From contig JAAOMT010000254.1 of NCBI GenBank assembly GCA_016748015.1, positions 124,001-188,000 on the forward strand: a stretch of DNA of 64,000 bases, given 5' to 3'. The position numbers and the translations under genes are program-made. This DNA is from Geosiphon pyriformis. Taxonomy: Eukaryota > Glomeromycota > Glomeromycetes > Archaeosporales > Geosiphonaceae. Below the pieces are notes generated by a model. That model was given only the letters and a program-made list of their open reading frames with translations. It searched no databases and had not been told where the DNA came from. Position 1 is the stretch's first letter. The number at the start of each line of letters is the position of its first letter. Positions 32,726 to 43,248 of this stretch are shown in pieces.

Positions 32726-34267
32726 TGGTAGACACATTTTCAAAGAGTGAAAGTGCAAGCCAACTAGAAAAAAACTTTTTTTATGTTTTTAACCTAATTG
32801 ATGATAACTATGACATAGATAAACTAGCAATCAATACCTCTGAATTAACAAGAAAGAAGAAAAAAGCCAATGTTGATTTTGTTTTGGATCCAAACAAAGC
32901 ATCCACATTAACTGCTGATAACAATGAGCCACCAAAGGCTAAAGTTTTTAAAAATCTTCCAAAGTTGGAACTCCCAAAAATTGTACAAAAATATGGTTCT
33001 TATTCTATTGTTAAAGATCTTATGGAAACTTCAGCACACATTATATTTGACCAACTTATGACTCATTCACAGTTCAAAAAAAATCTTTGCAAATCATTGA
33101 TTCCAAAAAAAAAACCACCAAAAACCAACAAGCACTCTTGCCAAGCTGGACTTATTGACAACAACAATATTACCTTTTTTATTTGCAAAGCTTAAGTGGC
33201 TAGTTATTTTATTGACTTGATCCTAGACAATGAATTATCTGTTAATGTAATTTCCAAACACTTTCTAGAAGCCATTAAAAAAAAAATTAATGAATCTTCT
33301 ACCTAATCTATAACCAATGTACATAATGACAAAAAAAAAGGCCTGGACATAGCCAAAGTTGTTCCTGTTTGCATCAGTATTGAAATTGACATGGAAATAT
33401 CTGAAGCAAAAGAGTACACTATAATTGTTGACAATGATTGGTTCAAGAAAGCCAAAGCACTACTTGACTATAAACTTTATAAGCTAATTATCAGATATGG
33501 TGAGAAGCCTATTGTAATTAAGTGCTGTTATTAAACAACTCTTCCAGTACCCAAGCAGAATCAAAAAGATAAACAATCAGATAAATCAGATAATGATGAG
33601 AGTAATGAAGAAGAAGATCAAGAAGATCAAGAGGAAACTGTTAAACTTGCCTATATCATTTTTACCAGCAATAGCAAGCCACTAGACAATGTCAAAGCTA
33701 ACAAAGAAAGAATCATTGTAAATGACAAACTAATCTGCTGGTTCTACAATGATATTTTCAGAAGAATCTTTGATAGAAAGCCTGGCAAGAAAGCAAAATA
33801 CAGTTATTGGTGATATGGCTTTTGTGCCTGATGCTAGTGTAATAAACCTTTGTATTTTCTTAGTGATGAATACAAATCTTGCCTAATCTACTACAAAGAT
33901 TGGGAACTCATTAGCCTAATACCAAAAGAAGAACTAAGAGAAGTACAAAAGTTTTTTGAAAATAAACCACCTGAAATTCAATTATTTGTAATAGAACAAA
34001 AAAAACTCTCTTCTTAAGAAAGAAAAGTAGACATTGAAAATCTATTGGCTAGAAATAGCCCAGTTATTTTAAAAGAAGATGATATTTCTGAACAAACCCA
34101 TATAATACAATACACTATTACCACCAAAAAAATTCACCCCATCTATTTGAAGCCTTATCAATTCAATTGACACAATAATAAATTCATCAAGAAAGAGATA
34201 ACCCAAATAAAAAATCTTGGATTTATACAAAAAACCAAGAGTGAATAAACTTTTTCAGTTGTAGTAG
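32726..34267 (+). pseudogene. pol N-terminal part of A2 (protease, acidic linker, Cys-rich module, start of RT)
   Basis: It reads DPNKASTLTADNNEPPKAKV, YSIVKDLMETSAHIIFDQLM, a protease position LILDNELSVNVI (DSG became DNE) and an acidic tract near 33560-33640. A Cys-rich module is partly lost and ITQIKNLGFIQKTKSE ends in front of RT. At 34267 the frame is cut in a run of Val codons by element B. It resumes at 42068-42072 with VVFKKSGTLHFCVNYYKLN. Multiple stops are present. Confidence 0.85.
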
Positions 34268-35005
34268 TGTTATGGTTGAAACACATAGTTTTTATTAATT
34301 ATCACATGTATTAGCCACTGATGTCATATAATTAGCCACCTTATTTTTAGATAGTAATCGTTGACTTGATCAATAATCTGACCATTGACCTGATCATTGA
34401 CCTGATCATTGACCTGATCAATGACTTGATCATTGACCTGATCATTGACCTAATCATTGACCTGATCGTTGATCTGGTCGTTGACCACTTTAGATAGCTA
34501 TATAAGTGATGATTCCCTTAACTGTAAAAAGACATGATCAAAGTAATAAAATAAACAATATTAATTACTTCCTTTCATAATCGCTTATTCCTCTTTCCTT
34601 ACCTTCAAGTATCTACTTGTTGGTATTTACATACCTTATCTTTTCCCCTTCTTGATTTGTATTTGTTAGAATTAGCCTGAGAAGCAATCGGCTTGCTCTT
34701 GTAATTCATTGAATAAAGAAACGATTGAAAAGTACAATAATACCTGTTATTGATTCTAAGAATCGCCGAGTTGAGGCATAGAATAATAGCAGCGGTGTTA
34801 TTTTGTTGACAATCACGGACTATTCCTCTACCTTCAGATTTAAGAAAAGATTAGCAACTGTGATTTTTATGAGACTGATCACGCACATTGAATTCCTACT
34901 TATTTAATTCACTCCCTTATTGTAATTCCTTCTTTGTTTATTTCCATCACCATACAATACTGTTCTCCCTTGCTATCCATTAGCTTGTTACCCCAACCCA
35001 TAACA
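34268..35005 (+). repeat. 5' LTR of element B
   Basis: 738 bp, TGTTATGG to CCATAACA. The U3 holds about ten units of a 12-bp tandem repeat (ATTGACCTGATC type, 34360-34490), in which TGATCA and TGACC sites recur. An AATAAAG at about 34715 could serve as the 3'-end signal. TSD partner GTAG precedes it. Confidence 0.92.
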
Positions 35006-35011
35006 TAAAAG

Positions 35012-35028
35012 TGGTGCTCCCTGTGAGG
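35012..35028 (+). promoter_or_regulatory. Primer-binding site of element B
   Basis: TGGTGCTCCCTGTGAGG starts six bases (TAAAAG) after the LTR. The same sequence is found in C (62379-62395, minus) and nearly so in A2 (from 31131). The cognate tRNA was not identified; it would have to end in GGGAGCACCA. Confidence 0.6.
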
Positions 35029-35057
35029 TTGTCAAAATTCACTTATTCCCTCATTGT

Positions 35058-36599
35058 ATGGGTGATTACTCATATCTGCCACAGCAATCAAAAGAACACT
35101 TTGTAGCATACAACAGAAACAACCAAAGTTTCATTGAACTTAATCCTCTGCCCTCCTGCTTGATCTGCTTCCCCCTTGAAGAACAATCAAGTAGACAATT
35201 CCAAGACTTTTGGAACTGGTTCCTGAACAAGCATTCAGCTGAAACCTACACAGCTTATACAACCTATTACTTTAACCAAGCTTATTTTGAAAATGACTTT
35301 GAAGAAAAAAACAACAGTATCAATCAGCTCTTATATTCTGCAATCTTTGAACAACAGTCCTCTGATTTCGAATATCTGAATCATCAAATCCACATTTGGA
35401 TTGCTGCCCATCAAGCAACTGAAACTCCCTTTGAAACAGAAGAAGAAAGCTACCAAACTGCCTCTGTTTTTGATCTTTTATCAAGTGAATCAGACTTGTC
35501 TGCACAAACAGTTACCCCTGAACCAATGGCTAATGACCTCATGCAAGCAAACATTCTGGCCACCCTCCAAGGTATACAAACTGCTCTAAGGCAAAAAAAT
35601 AACACCCCAATACCATTATTTAGAGGTGATGCACAAGATCCAATTGAATAGTTGGATGACTTTGAAAGAGCCGCTACAGCCAATCAATATGATGATGAGT
35701 ACAAGTTCCAAATTGTTGGTGGCTACCTTCAAGGATCTCCTGCTACCTGGTTCTTACAAGAAACAGATGCCAATGCTCAGCAAAGAATCATTAGATGGAC
35801 ACCAGCAAATATGAAAGAAATCAACACTTTTTTCACTACCTGGTTTGAAAACAAGTTCAGAACCCCAATATTAATATCAAAATAGCATATGGAATTGGAA
35901 AGAAGAACCCAAGGTCCCAGTGAAGTTGTAACCAAATATGCCAAAGCAATCAGAAAGTTAATCAAATGAGTAGACACTAGAAGAAATTGGACAGAAGAGC
36001 AGAAAATTCACTACTTCACAAAAAAATTGAGAACTAATCTATTGTATGCTCTTTGGCCCTTCCTGGCCCTAAAAGATAATCCCACCATAGATATGGCCAT
36101 TGAATTAGCACAAAGAATTGAAGACAACCAAAGGATGCACTTGGGATCCACACTACCAGTTTTTGCTCCTGTTCCTGTCATGGCTCCTGTCTCTCAAATG
36201 GCTGCTACTTCTTTTGCCATTCACACTCAAGATCCAAATGAACAGTTAATAGACAGACTTACAACAAATCTTACTCGGTTATTAGAACCCTTAGCCCAAG
36301 CAGTTAGAGAAAATCAGCAATCACAAAGACCCAGATTTGAACCATGCTTCAATCAGCCCCAGCAACCACCTTATCAAAGACAACAAAATTGTGGCCCACC
36401 TGTATGCTATCGCTGTGGATTAACTGGACACTTTTCAAGAGATTGCAACAATCCTCCACCAGTCCCCAGAAACAATGATGCTCAGAACAACAGGATCAAC
36501 AACAACAATGTGTTAATCCAAAGACCCAATCATGCCAACATCAATTTCTTTGGAGAGGATCCCCTAGTTGAAGCCACTGCTTATCAGCCTTTAAACTAG
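35058..36599 (+). pseudogene. gag of element B, three in-frame stops
   Basis: Frame of 513 codons from ATG 35058 (MGDYSYLPQQSKEHF) to TAG 36597-36599. It includes a long acidic N-terminal part, a capsid-like core (NQYDDEYKFQIVGGYLQGSP, FFTTWFENKFRTPI, EVVTKYAKAIRKLIK, LALKDNPTIDMAIELAQRIE) and a CCHC zinc knuckle CYRCGLTGHFSRDC at about 36407-36448. The C-terminus is Asn-rich. In-frame stops: TAG 35649-35651, TAG 35883-35885 and TGA 35967-35969; element C has Trp, Trp and Cys there. The end of the frame is a -1 slippery site. Gag would assemble particles and bind the RNA genome. Confidence 0.9.
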
Positions 36600-36622
36600 T
36601 AGGCGCACCTCCAAAGGATGAG
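36590..36622 (+). promoter_or_regulatory. -1 programmed frameshift signal between gag and pol, element B
   Basis: The gag frame ends T TTA AAC TAG: the heptamer TTTAAAC (36590-36596) is in the exact X XXY YYZ register and is followed at once by the gag stop. Slipping back one base puts the ribosome in the open pol frame (TTT AAA CTA GTA GGC). Downstream, GCAC-CTCC-AAA-GGATGAGA-GTGC (about 36604-36626) can fold into a short hairpin. The heptamer is kept in C (60802-60808, minus) and A2 (32719-32725). Confidence 0.75.
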
Positions 36623-39283
36623 AGTGCAAGCCAACCAGAAGAAAACCCCTTTTATGCTTTTAACTTAATTAATGATGACCATGACATGGATGAATTAGCA
36701 ATCAACCCCTCTGAATCCACAAAAAAGAAGAAGAAAGCCAAAGTTGATTTCGTTCTAGATCCCAATAAAGCTTCTACATCAACTGCTGACAACAATGAGC
36801 CCCCAAAAGCCAAAGTTTTCAAGAACCCTCCAAAGTTGAAACCCCCAGAAATAGTACAAAAATCCGGTCCCTATTCTGTTGTCAAAGACCTTATGGAAAC
36901 CCCAGCACATATAATCTTTGGCCAATTGATAACCCATCCACAATTCAGAAAAGATCTTCACAAATCTCTGATTCCAAAGAAAAAGACACCCAAAACCAAC
37001 AAATGCCTTCACCAAACTGGACTTGCTGACAATAGCAATGTCACTCCTTTAATTTGTAAAGCCCAAGTGGCTGGCTACTTCATCGATTTGATCCTAGACA
37101 GTGGATCATCTGTTAGTGTTATTGCCAAACACTTTCTTAAAGCAATTGGCAGAAAAATTGATGAACCATCTACACGACCAATGACCAATGTGCATGATGA
37201 TAAAAAAAAAAGGCTTGGCATAGCCAAAGCTATTCCTGTCCACATCAATGGCATCAGCATTGAAACTGATATGGAAGTGTCTGAAGCAAAAGAATACACT
37301 ATCATTGTTGACAATAAATGGTTCAAGAAAACAAAGGCTTTGCTTGATTATAAACTCTGTGAACTAACCATCAGATGTGGTGAAAAACCCATTGTGGTTA
37401 AGTGTCACCATTGGACAACTCCCCCAGTACCCAAGCAGAGTTCAGAAGAAAATGAATCAGATGAATCAGATGATGAAGAAAGTGAGGAAGAAGAAGAACA
37501 AGAAGAACAAGAAGAGACTGCTGAACTCGCCTATACCATCTTCACTAGCAATGGCAAACCACTGAATAATGTCAAGGCAGATAAAGAAGGAATCATTGTC
37601 AATGGCAAGCTAATCTGCTGGCCTTATTATGATATGCTCAGAAGAACCTTTAACAGAAAGCCAGACAAGAAAGCCAAATACAGTTATTGGTGGCATGGTC
37701 CTTGTGCCCGGTGCTGGTGCGACAAACCATTGTATTCTCCTAGCGATGAATGCATGTCCTGCCTGATCTATTACAAAGATTGGGAACCAATCAGCTTAAT
37801 ATCCCGAGAGGAAATAAAAGAAGTCCAAAAGTCCTTTGAAAATGAACCACCTGAAATCCAATCACTGGTTGTAGAACAAAAAGAACTCTCTCCAGAAGAA
37901 AGAAAAGTAGACATTGAAAACCTGCTGGCTAGAAACAGCCCAGTTATCTTAAAAAAAGGTGAACCTCCTGGATGTACACATGTGATACAACACACCATCA
38001 TTACCAGAGAAACTCACCCCATCCATTTGAAGCCCTATCAATCCAACTGGCGCAATGATGAGTTTATCAAAAAGGAAATAACCCAAATGAAAACCCTTGG
38101 ATTCATACAAGAAACCAAGAGTGAATAGGCATTCCCAGTTGTAGTGGTATCCAAGAAAGGAGGAACCCTACACTTTTGTGTTGACTATCGCCAATTAAAT
38201 GCCATTACTGAAAGAGACATGTACCCACTTCCCAAGATTGATGCAATGCTAGACCAATTCCATGGTACCGCTTTCTTTTCAACTATTGACTTAACTGCTG
38301 GATTCTGGCAAGTAAAGATGGATCCAGAAAGCAGAAAGAAAACTGCCTTCATCACCAAGTATGGTATCTACAAATTCACAGTCATGTCTTTTGGTTTCAC
38401 AAATGCTCCTTCCACATTTCAACGCTTAATGGACAAAGTATTTGAATCAGTAAAAGAAAACTTTGTTTTAGTCTACTTGGACGACATAATGGTATACTCA
38501 AAAACCTGGGATGAACACCTTGAACATTTGCAAAAGGTTTTTGACCTTCTTAAAAATGCTGGTCTCAAGATCAATCCAATCAAATCATTCTTTGGACGTC
38601 AATCCACCCAGTTCCTTGGCCATCTTATTACAAAAGATGGAATTTTCCCTGATCCAGCCAAAATTGAAAAAGTTCAAAACATTAGACAACTAATGAATGT
38701 TCATGAACTACACTCTTTTCTTGGTTTGGTCTCTTATTATCGCAAGTTTGTCAAGGATTTCTCCAAAATCACTGCTCCTCTCAATTAGCTACTTAGGAAA
38801 AACATCAATTATCACTGAGGCACTCATCAACAAAAAGCATTTGAAATTCTAAAAGAAAAACTGGTTACAGCACCCATCCTTATGCAACCTAATTTGGATC
38901 AATCTTTTATCCTCCACACTGATACATCTGGCTATGAACTTGGTGCTGTTCTTTCCCAAAAAGATGAAGATAACAGAGAACACGCCGTAGCATATGTTAG
39001 TAGAACTCTCACACCAGCAGAAAAGAACTACTCAATTACTGAACAGGAATGCTTAACAGTAGTTTGGGCTACCAGCTACTGGGACAAATATCTTAAGGGT
39101 GTGAAATTTTTGGTGGTAACAGATCACCAAGCTTTGGTTTGGCTACACAACAAAAGAAACCTGGAACATAAACAGATAACTCGCTAGATACTCCACTTGG
39201 ACGAATTCGACTATGACATTCAACACCGCAAAGGAGCTAATCATCAAAACACCAACACTCTCTCCAGACTTACCATCCAGTGA
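36596..39283 (+). pseudogene. pol of element B: protease, acidic linker, Cys-rich module, RT, RNase H
   Basis: Order: basic stretch KKKKKAKVDFVLD; protease LILDSGSSVSVI (DSG codons 37097-37105); acidic tract of Glu/Asp near 37440-37515; Cys-rich module GPCARCWCDKPLYSPSDEC near 37697-37760; RT with HFCVDYRQLN, FFSTIDLTAGFWQV, MSFGFTNAPSTFQRL, VYLDDIMVYSK (YLDD 38474-38485) and INPIKSFFGRQSTQFLGHLI; RNase H with FILHTDTSGYELGAVLSQ and FLVVTDHQALVWL. In-frame stops: TAG 38126-38128, TAG 38786-38788, TGA about 38816 (shared with C) and TAG 39185-39187. The frame closes at TGATAG 39281-39286, with integrase in a separate downstream ORF. No dUTPase is present in this family. Confidence 0.92.
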
Positions 39284-39348
39284 TAGTAATACCCTCTTAA
39301 ACCAAACCAACTTAATTATTTGTAACTCCCCCACAAACAAACACGATA

Positions 39349-40581
39349 ATGGACTTGGACAACTACTCTGCTTTAATGAAATTTTTGGGTAAAAGACAAT
39401 ACCCGCCAGACTATACTCGACAGCAAAAAGAACATTTGTGCAAACAATCAAATTTCTATTTGATTTGCCAGAACTAGTTATATAAAAAAAATAAAAAAGA
39501 TCCTAACTGCCCTCAGAGAGTCATTAGATTTGAAGAAAAAGAAATTGTGATCTACAATATGCACACTGATCCATTAGCTGGACACTTTGGAAAAACAAAA
39601 ACAATTCAGAAAACTTTAGCTCGCTATTATTGGCCTACCTTGAGAAAAGACATTGCTGAATACATCAAAACCTGTGATACCTGCCAAAGAAGAGGAAAAT
39701 TCAATCGCAAGGAAGATATCCATCCAATCTCTGTTGGTCAACTATTTGATAGAATTGGTATAGATGTTGTTGAATCTTTAACAGTAACTTCTGATGGCAA
39801 CAGATACATTATCACAGCTACCGACTATCTTACAAAGTGGGTAGAAGCAAGAGCCACCCCAGATCAAACAGCAGTTTCAATTGCCAATTTCATTTATGAA
39901 GATATTATCTGTCATCACAGCTGCCCCAAAGAACTTTTATCTGATAGAGGAAGAGCTTTTCTCAGTATACTGGTTGAAGAACTTTGCAGAAAAATGAGAA
40001 TACGTTATAAACTCTCTTCCTCTTATCACCCCCAAACAAATGGCCTAGTGGAATGTTTCAATAGAACACTATGTGAAACCCTAGCCAAAACCAGTGAAGA
40101 AACCAACCTATGGGAGAAAGTATTGCCTTCAGCCTTGTTTGCTTACAGAACTGTGAATTATGACATAACAAGTTATGAACCCTTTTATCTGCTCTATAGA
40201 CAAATGGCAACTCTACCAATAAAAACAAATATAGAAACAATACCTTTTAAAGAAATAACAATAGGAGATTACAAAGACATTTTGCAAAAAAGACTTGGTA
40301 CCATTCTTGACTCATTAGTAGAAGCATGGATAATTGCCTTTGAAAAGATAAAACAGGTCCAAGAGAAGCTCAAAAAGAAAAAGACCTATAAAACACTTTC
40401 TTTAAGTGTTGGTGACTTAGTTTTGGAATACCATTCAGACAGAGACAATGTCTATGGTGATAAATTCTCCAACTGGTGGAAAGGACCCTTTATAGTCAAC
40501 AAAGTTTTGAACAATGGTTTTTATATCTTACAAGATCAATATGGAACAATATTCAGTGATCGCCCTGTTTATGGCATGTGA
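39349..40581 (+). pseudogene. Integrase ORF of element B
   Basis: It starts at ATG 39349 (MDLDNYSALMKFLGK), 65 bases after the RNase H stop and in another frame. The zinc-binding domain has HTDPLAGHFGKTKTIQ...TCDTCQRR. The DDE core reads IGIDVVESLTVTSDGNRYII, ELLSDRGRAF and SSYHPQTNGLVECFNRTLC, with both Asp and the Glu present. A C-terminal module resembling the GPY/F domain reads WWKGPFIVNKVLNNGFYIL. One TAG at 39475-39477 interrupts the N-terminal part. Integrase inserts the cDNA into the genome. Element C has the same ORF with the same ATG. Confidence 0.9.
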
Positions 40582-40703
40582 CTCAAGAAATATCACAAAC
40601 GACCTGATTGGTTACCTGTTGTGGTAATACCGACCCAAATGATCAGCAAAAATTAGATATAAATAAATGCATCATTCCCAAAACAGAGGTATCTTCAATC
40701 AAC

Positions 40704-41360
40704 ATGAACAATTATTTCCTGGATTAAAACATTCAAAACATTTTCTATACTCTTCATGAGTACTGGATCAAGAACTATCCAAATGCTACTCTGACTATCG
40801 AAAAACAAACCACCATAACAGACAACAATAGAACTCACACTGTTATCAGACCAAAAAAAACAACTACCAGAAGAGAAAGAATTGGTGGCAAAATAGATAA
40901 ATACCTGCTGGAAAGCATAACAGCAGTAATACTTTCACCTTCCAGCACAATTGGAAAAATGATACAAGAAATCTTGCCCATAGACAAAAACTTGTCATAT
41001 GGAAAACAACTAGAACTCTATGGTTGTCTTAGTGAAATCATAGAAAACATGAAGCTTATGAAGAAAACAACTTCAGAGATACAAGTGGAAATTTTGGGCA
41101 TTATATGATTGGATGTCCCAAGAGTTTTGACCATTGCTAAAAAAGCCAGAACTCTTATACAAAGATTTGGTCTCTTGGATACAAAGCTTATTTCGCTTCA
41201 AGTACTATATACTCTATCCACAAAAAACTTCAACAAATTAGTTAGTTTCGAGTTAGACAAAACCCTTCACATAGACTATCCCATAAATAGTTTGATTTTG
41301 CCAGAGCTCAATCTCTTTGGAGAGGATGATGTTATGGTTAAAACACATAGTTTTTATTAA
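40704..41360 (+). pseudogene. ORF-X of element B: uncharacterised ORF ending inside the 3' LTR
   Basis: A 657-nt frame from ATG 40704 to TAA 41358-41360, placed after integrase where some retroelements carry env. Parts: basic TVIRPKKTTTRRERIGGKID, LLESITAVILSPSSTIGKMI, DVPRVLTIAKKARTLIQRFG and NFNKLVSFELDKTLHIDYP. No signal peptide or membrane segment is seen, so it is not env-like; it looks mostly helical. Its last ten codons are written by the first 31 bases of the LTR, and the polypurine-like GGAGAGGATGAT also encodes protein. Two stops: TAA at codon 8 (40725-40727, shared with C) and TGA 41106-41108 (CGA in C). The same ORF occurs in C, A3 and, distantly, D. Confidence 0.75.
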
Positions 41361-42067
41361 TTATCACATGTATTAGCCACTGATGTCATATAATTAGCCA
41401 CCCTATTTTTAGATAGTGATTGTTGACCTGATCAATGACCTGACCGTTGACCTGATCATTGACCTGATCATTGATCTAATCAATGACCTGATCATTGACC
41501 TGATCATTGACCTGATCATTGACCTAATCATTGACCTGGTCGTTGACCACTTTAGATAGCTATATAAGCAATGATTCCCTTAGCTGTAGAAAGACATGAT
41601 CAAAGTAATAAAATAAACAATATTAATTACTTCCTTTTATAATTGCTTATTCCTCTTTCTTTATCTTCAAGTATCTACTTGTTGGCATTCACATACCTTA
41701 TCTTTTCCCCTTCTTGATTTGTATTTGTTAGAATTAGCCTGAGAAGCAATTGGCTTGCTCTTGTAATTCATTGAATAAAGAAACGATTGAAAAGTACAAT
41801 GATATCTGTTATTGATTCTAAGAATTGCCAAGTTGAGGCATAGAATAATAGCAGCAGTGTTATCTTGTTGACAATCACGGACTATTCCTCTACCTTTAGA
41901 TTTAAGAAAAGATTAGTGACTGTTATTTTTATGAGACTGATCACGCACATTGAATTCCTACTTATTCAATTTGCTCCTTTATTGTAATTCCTTCTTTGTT
42001 TATTTCCATCACCATACAATACTGTTCTCCCTTGCTATCCGTTAGCTTGTTACTCCAATCCGTAACA
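41330..42067 (+). repeat. 3' LTR of element B
   Basis: 738 bp, the same length as the 5' LTR. It begins TGTTATGG and ends CGTAACA. The 12-bp repeat block (41425-41545) has the same unit number with different point changes. The 3' flank GTAG followed by TATTCAAG restores the RT reading frame of A2. Confidence 0.92.
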
Positions 42068-43248
42068 GTAGTATTCAAGAAAAGTGGAACTTTACACTTT
42101 TGTGTCAACTATTACAAATTAAATGCCATTACTATAAGAAACATATACTTATTTCCCAAAATTAATGCAATGCTAGACAAATTCAATGGTGCTGCTTTTT
42201 TCTTAACTATTAACTTAATTGCTGAATTCTGGCAAGTAAAGATGAATTCAGAAAGTAGAAAAAAAACTGCTTTTATTACCAAGTATGGCAACTACAAATT
42301 CACAGTTATGTCTTTTGATCTTACTAATGTTTCTCTCACTTTCAATGTCTAATAGACAAAGTGATTAAATTAGTAAAAGAAAACTTTGTTCTAGTCTGTT
42401 TGGATGACATAATGGTATATTCAAAAATCTGGGATAAACATCTTAAACACCTGCAAAAAGTTTTTGATCTCTTTATAAATACTGGCCTTACGATAAACTT
42501 AATCAAATCTTTTTTTGGATAACAATTCACCCAGTTCTTTGGTTATCTTATTACAAAAGATGGAATCTTCTCTGACCTAGCTAAAGTTGAAAAAGTTCAG
42601 AATATTAAACAACCAATGAATATTCCTGAATTACACTTTTTTCTTGGTTTGACTTTTACTATCATAAATTTATCAAAAACTTCTCCAATTTTGCCTTTTT
42701 TTTTAATCAGCTATTTAGAAAAAATGTTAATTATTACTGGAACACTTATCAACAAAAAGCTTTTAAAACTCTGAAAAAAAAACTTGTTACTAAACCAATC
42801 CTTAAACAACCTAATTTAGACCAATCTTTTATTCTGCACACTGATGTATCTGGCTATAGACTTGGTGTTGTTCTCTTACAGAAAGATAAAAATAGCAAAA
42901 AACATACTATAGCATATGCCAGTAGAACTCTTATACCAGCAGAAAAAAACTATTCAATTACTGAACAAGAATGCCTAGCAGTAGTTTGGACTACTAGTTA
43001 CTGAGACCAATATCTTCTTGGTGTTAAATTTCTAGTAGTAACAGATCATCAAGCCTTGGTTTAGCTGCACAATAAAAAGAATCTAGAACACAAATAAATA
43101 ACTTGCTAGATACTTTATCTGGATGAATTTGACTATAATATTTAACACCACAAAAAAGCAAATCATTAAAATACCAACACTTTTTCTAAATTTACCATTT
43201 AGTAATAATACAACCTTTCAACCAAACCAACTTAATTATTAATAATAT
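42068..43248 (+). pseudogene. A2 pol continued: RT and RNase H remnants
   Basis: Resumes after element B with VVFKKSGTLHFCVNYYKLNA, FFLTINLIAEFWQVKMNSES and TAFITKYGNYKFTVMSFDLT. The box VCLDDIMVYSK near 42397 has lost its Tyr. INLIKSFFG, ILHTDVSGYRLGVVLLQK and FLVVTDHQALV follow. It retains TGG (NYYWNTYQQ) where B and C share a TGA. After the triple stop that ends the RNase H frame it is cut at 43248 by the LTR of A3; its integrase and 3' LTR must lie beyond the window. Confidence 0.85.

Larger units (their letters stand above)
34268..42067 (+). mobile_element. Ty3/Gypsy-like LTR retrotransposon B (family II), complete structure, nested in A2
   Basis: The 7,800-bp element has two 738-bp LTRs, primer-binding site, gag, -1 frameshift signal, pol, integrase ORF, ORF-X, polypurine tract and 3' LTR. 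GTAG at 34264-34267 and 42068-42071 is the 4-bp target duplication; joining the flanks restores the RT of A2. Ends are TGTTATGG...CGTAACA. The two LTRs differ by roughly 5 percent in the stretches compared by eye, mostly transitions. The RT YLDD and protease DSG are intact. Eight or more in-frame stops across gag, pol, integrase and ORF-X make the copy non-autonomous. Stops are mainly TGG to TAG and CAG to TAG. Confidence 0.93.

Noticed and set aside
34360-34500. CRISPR-like array
   Set aside because: The 12-bp repeats are directly adjacent with no unique spacers and recur in every family II LTR; they are a U3 minisatellite in a eukaryotic genome.
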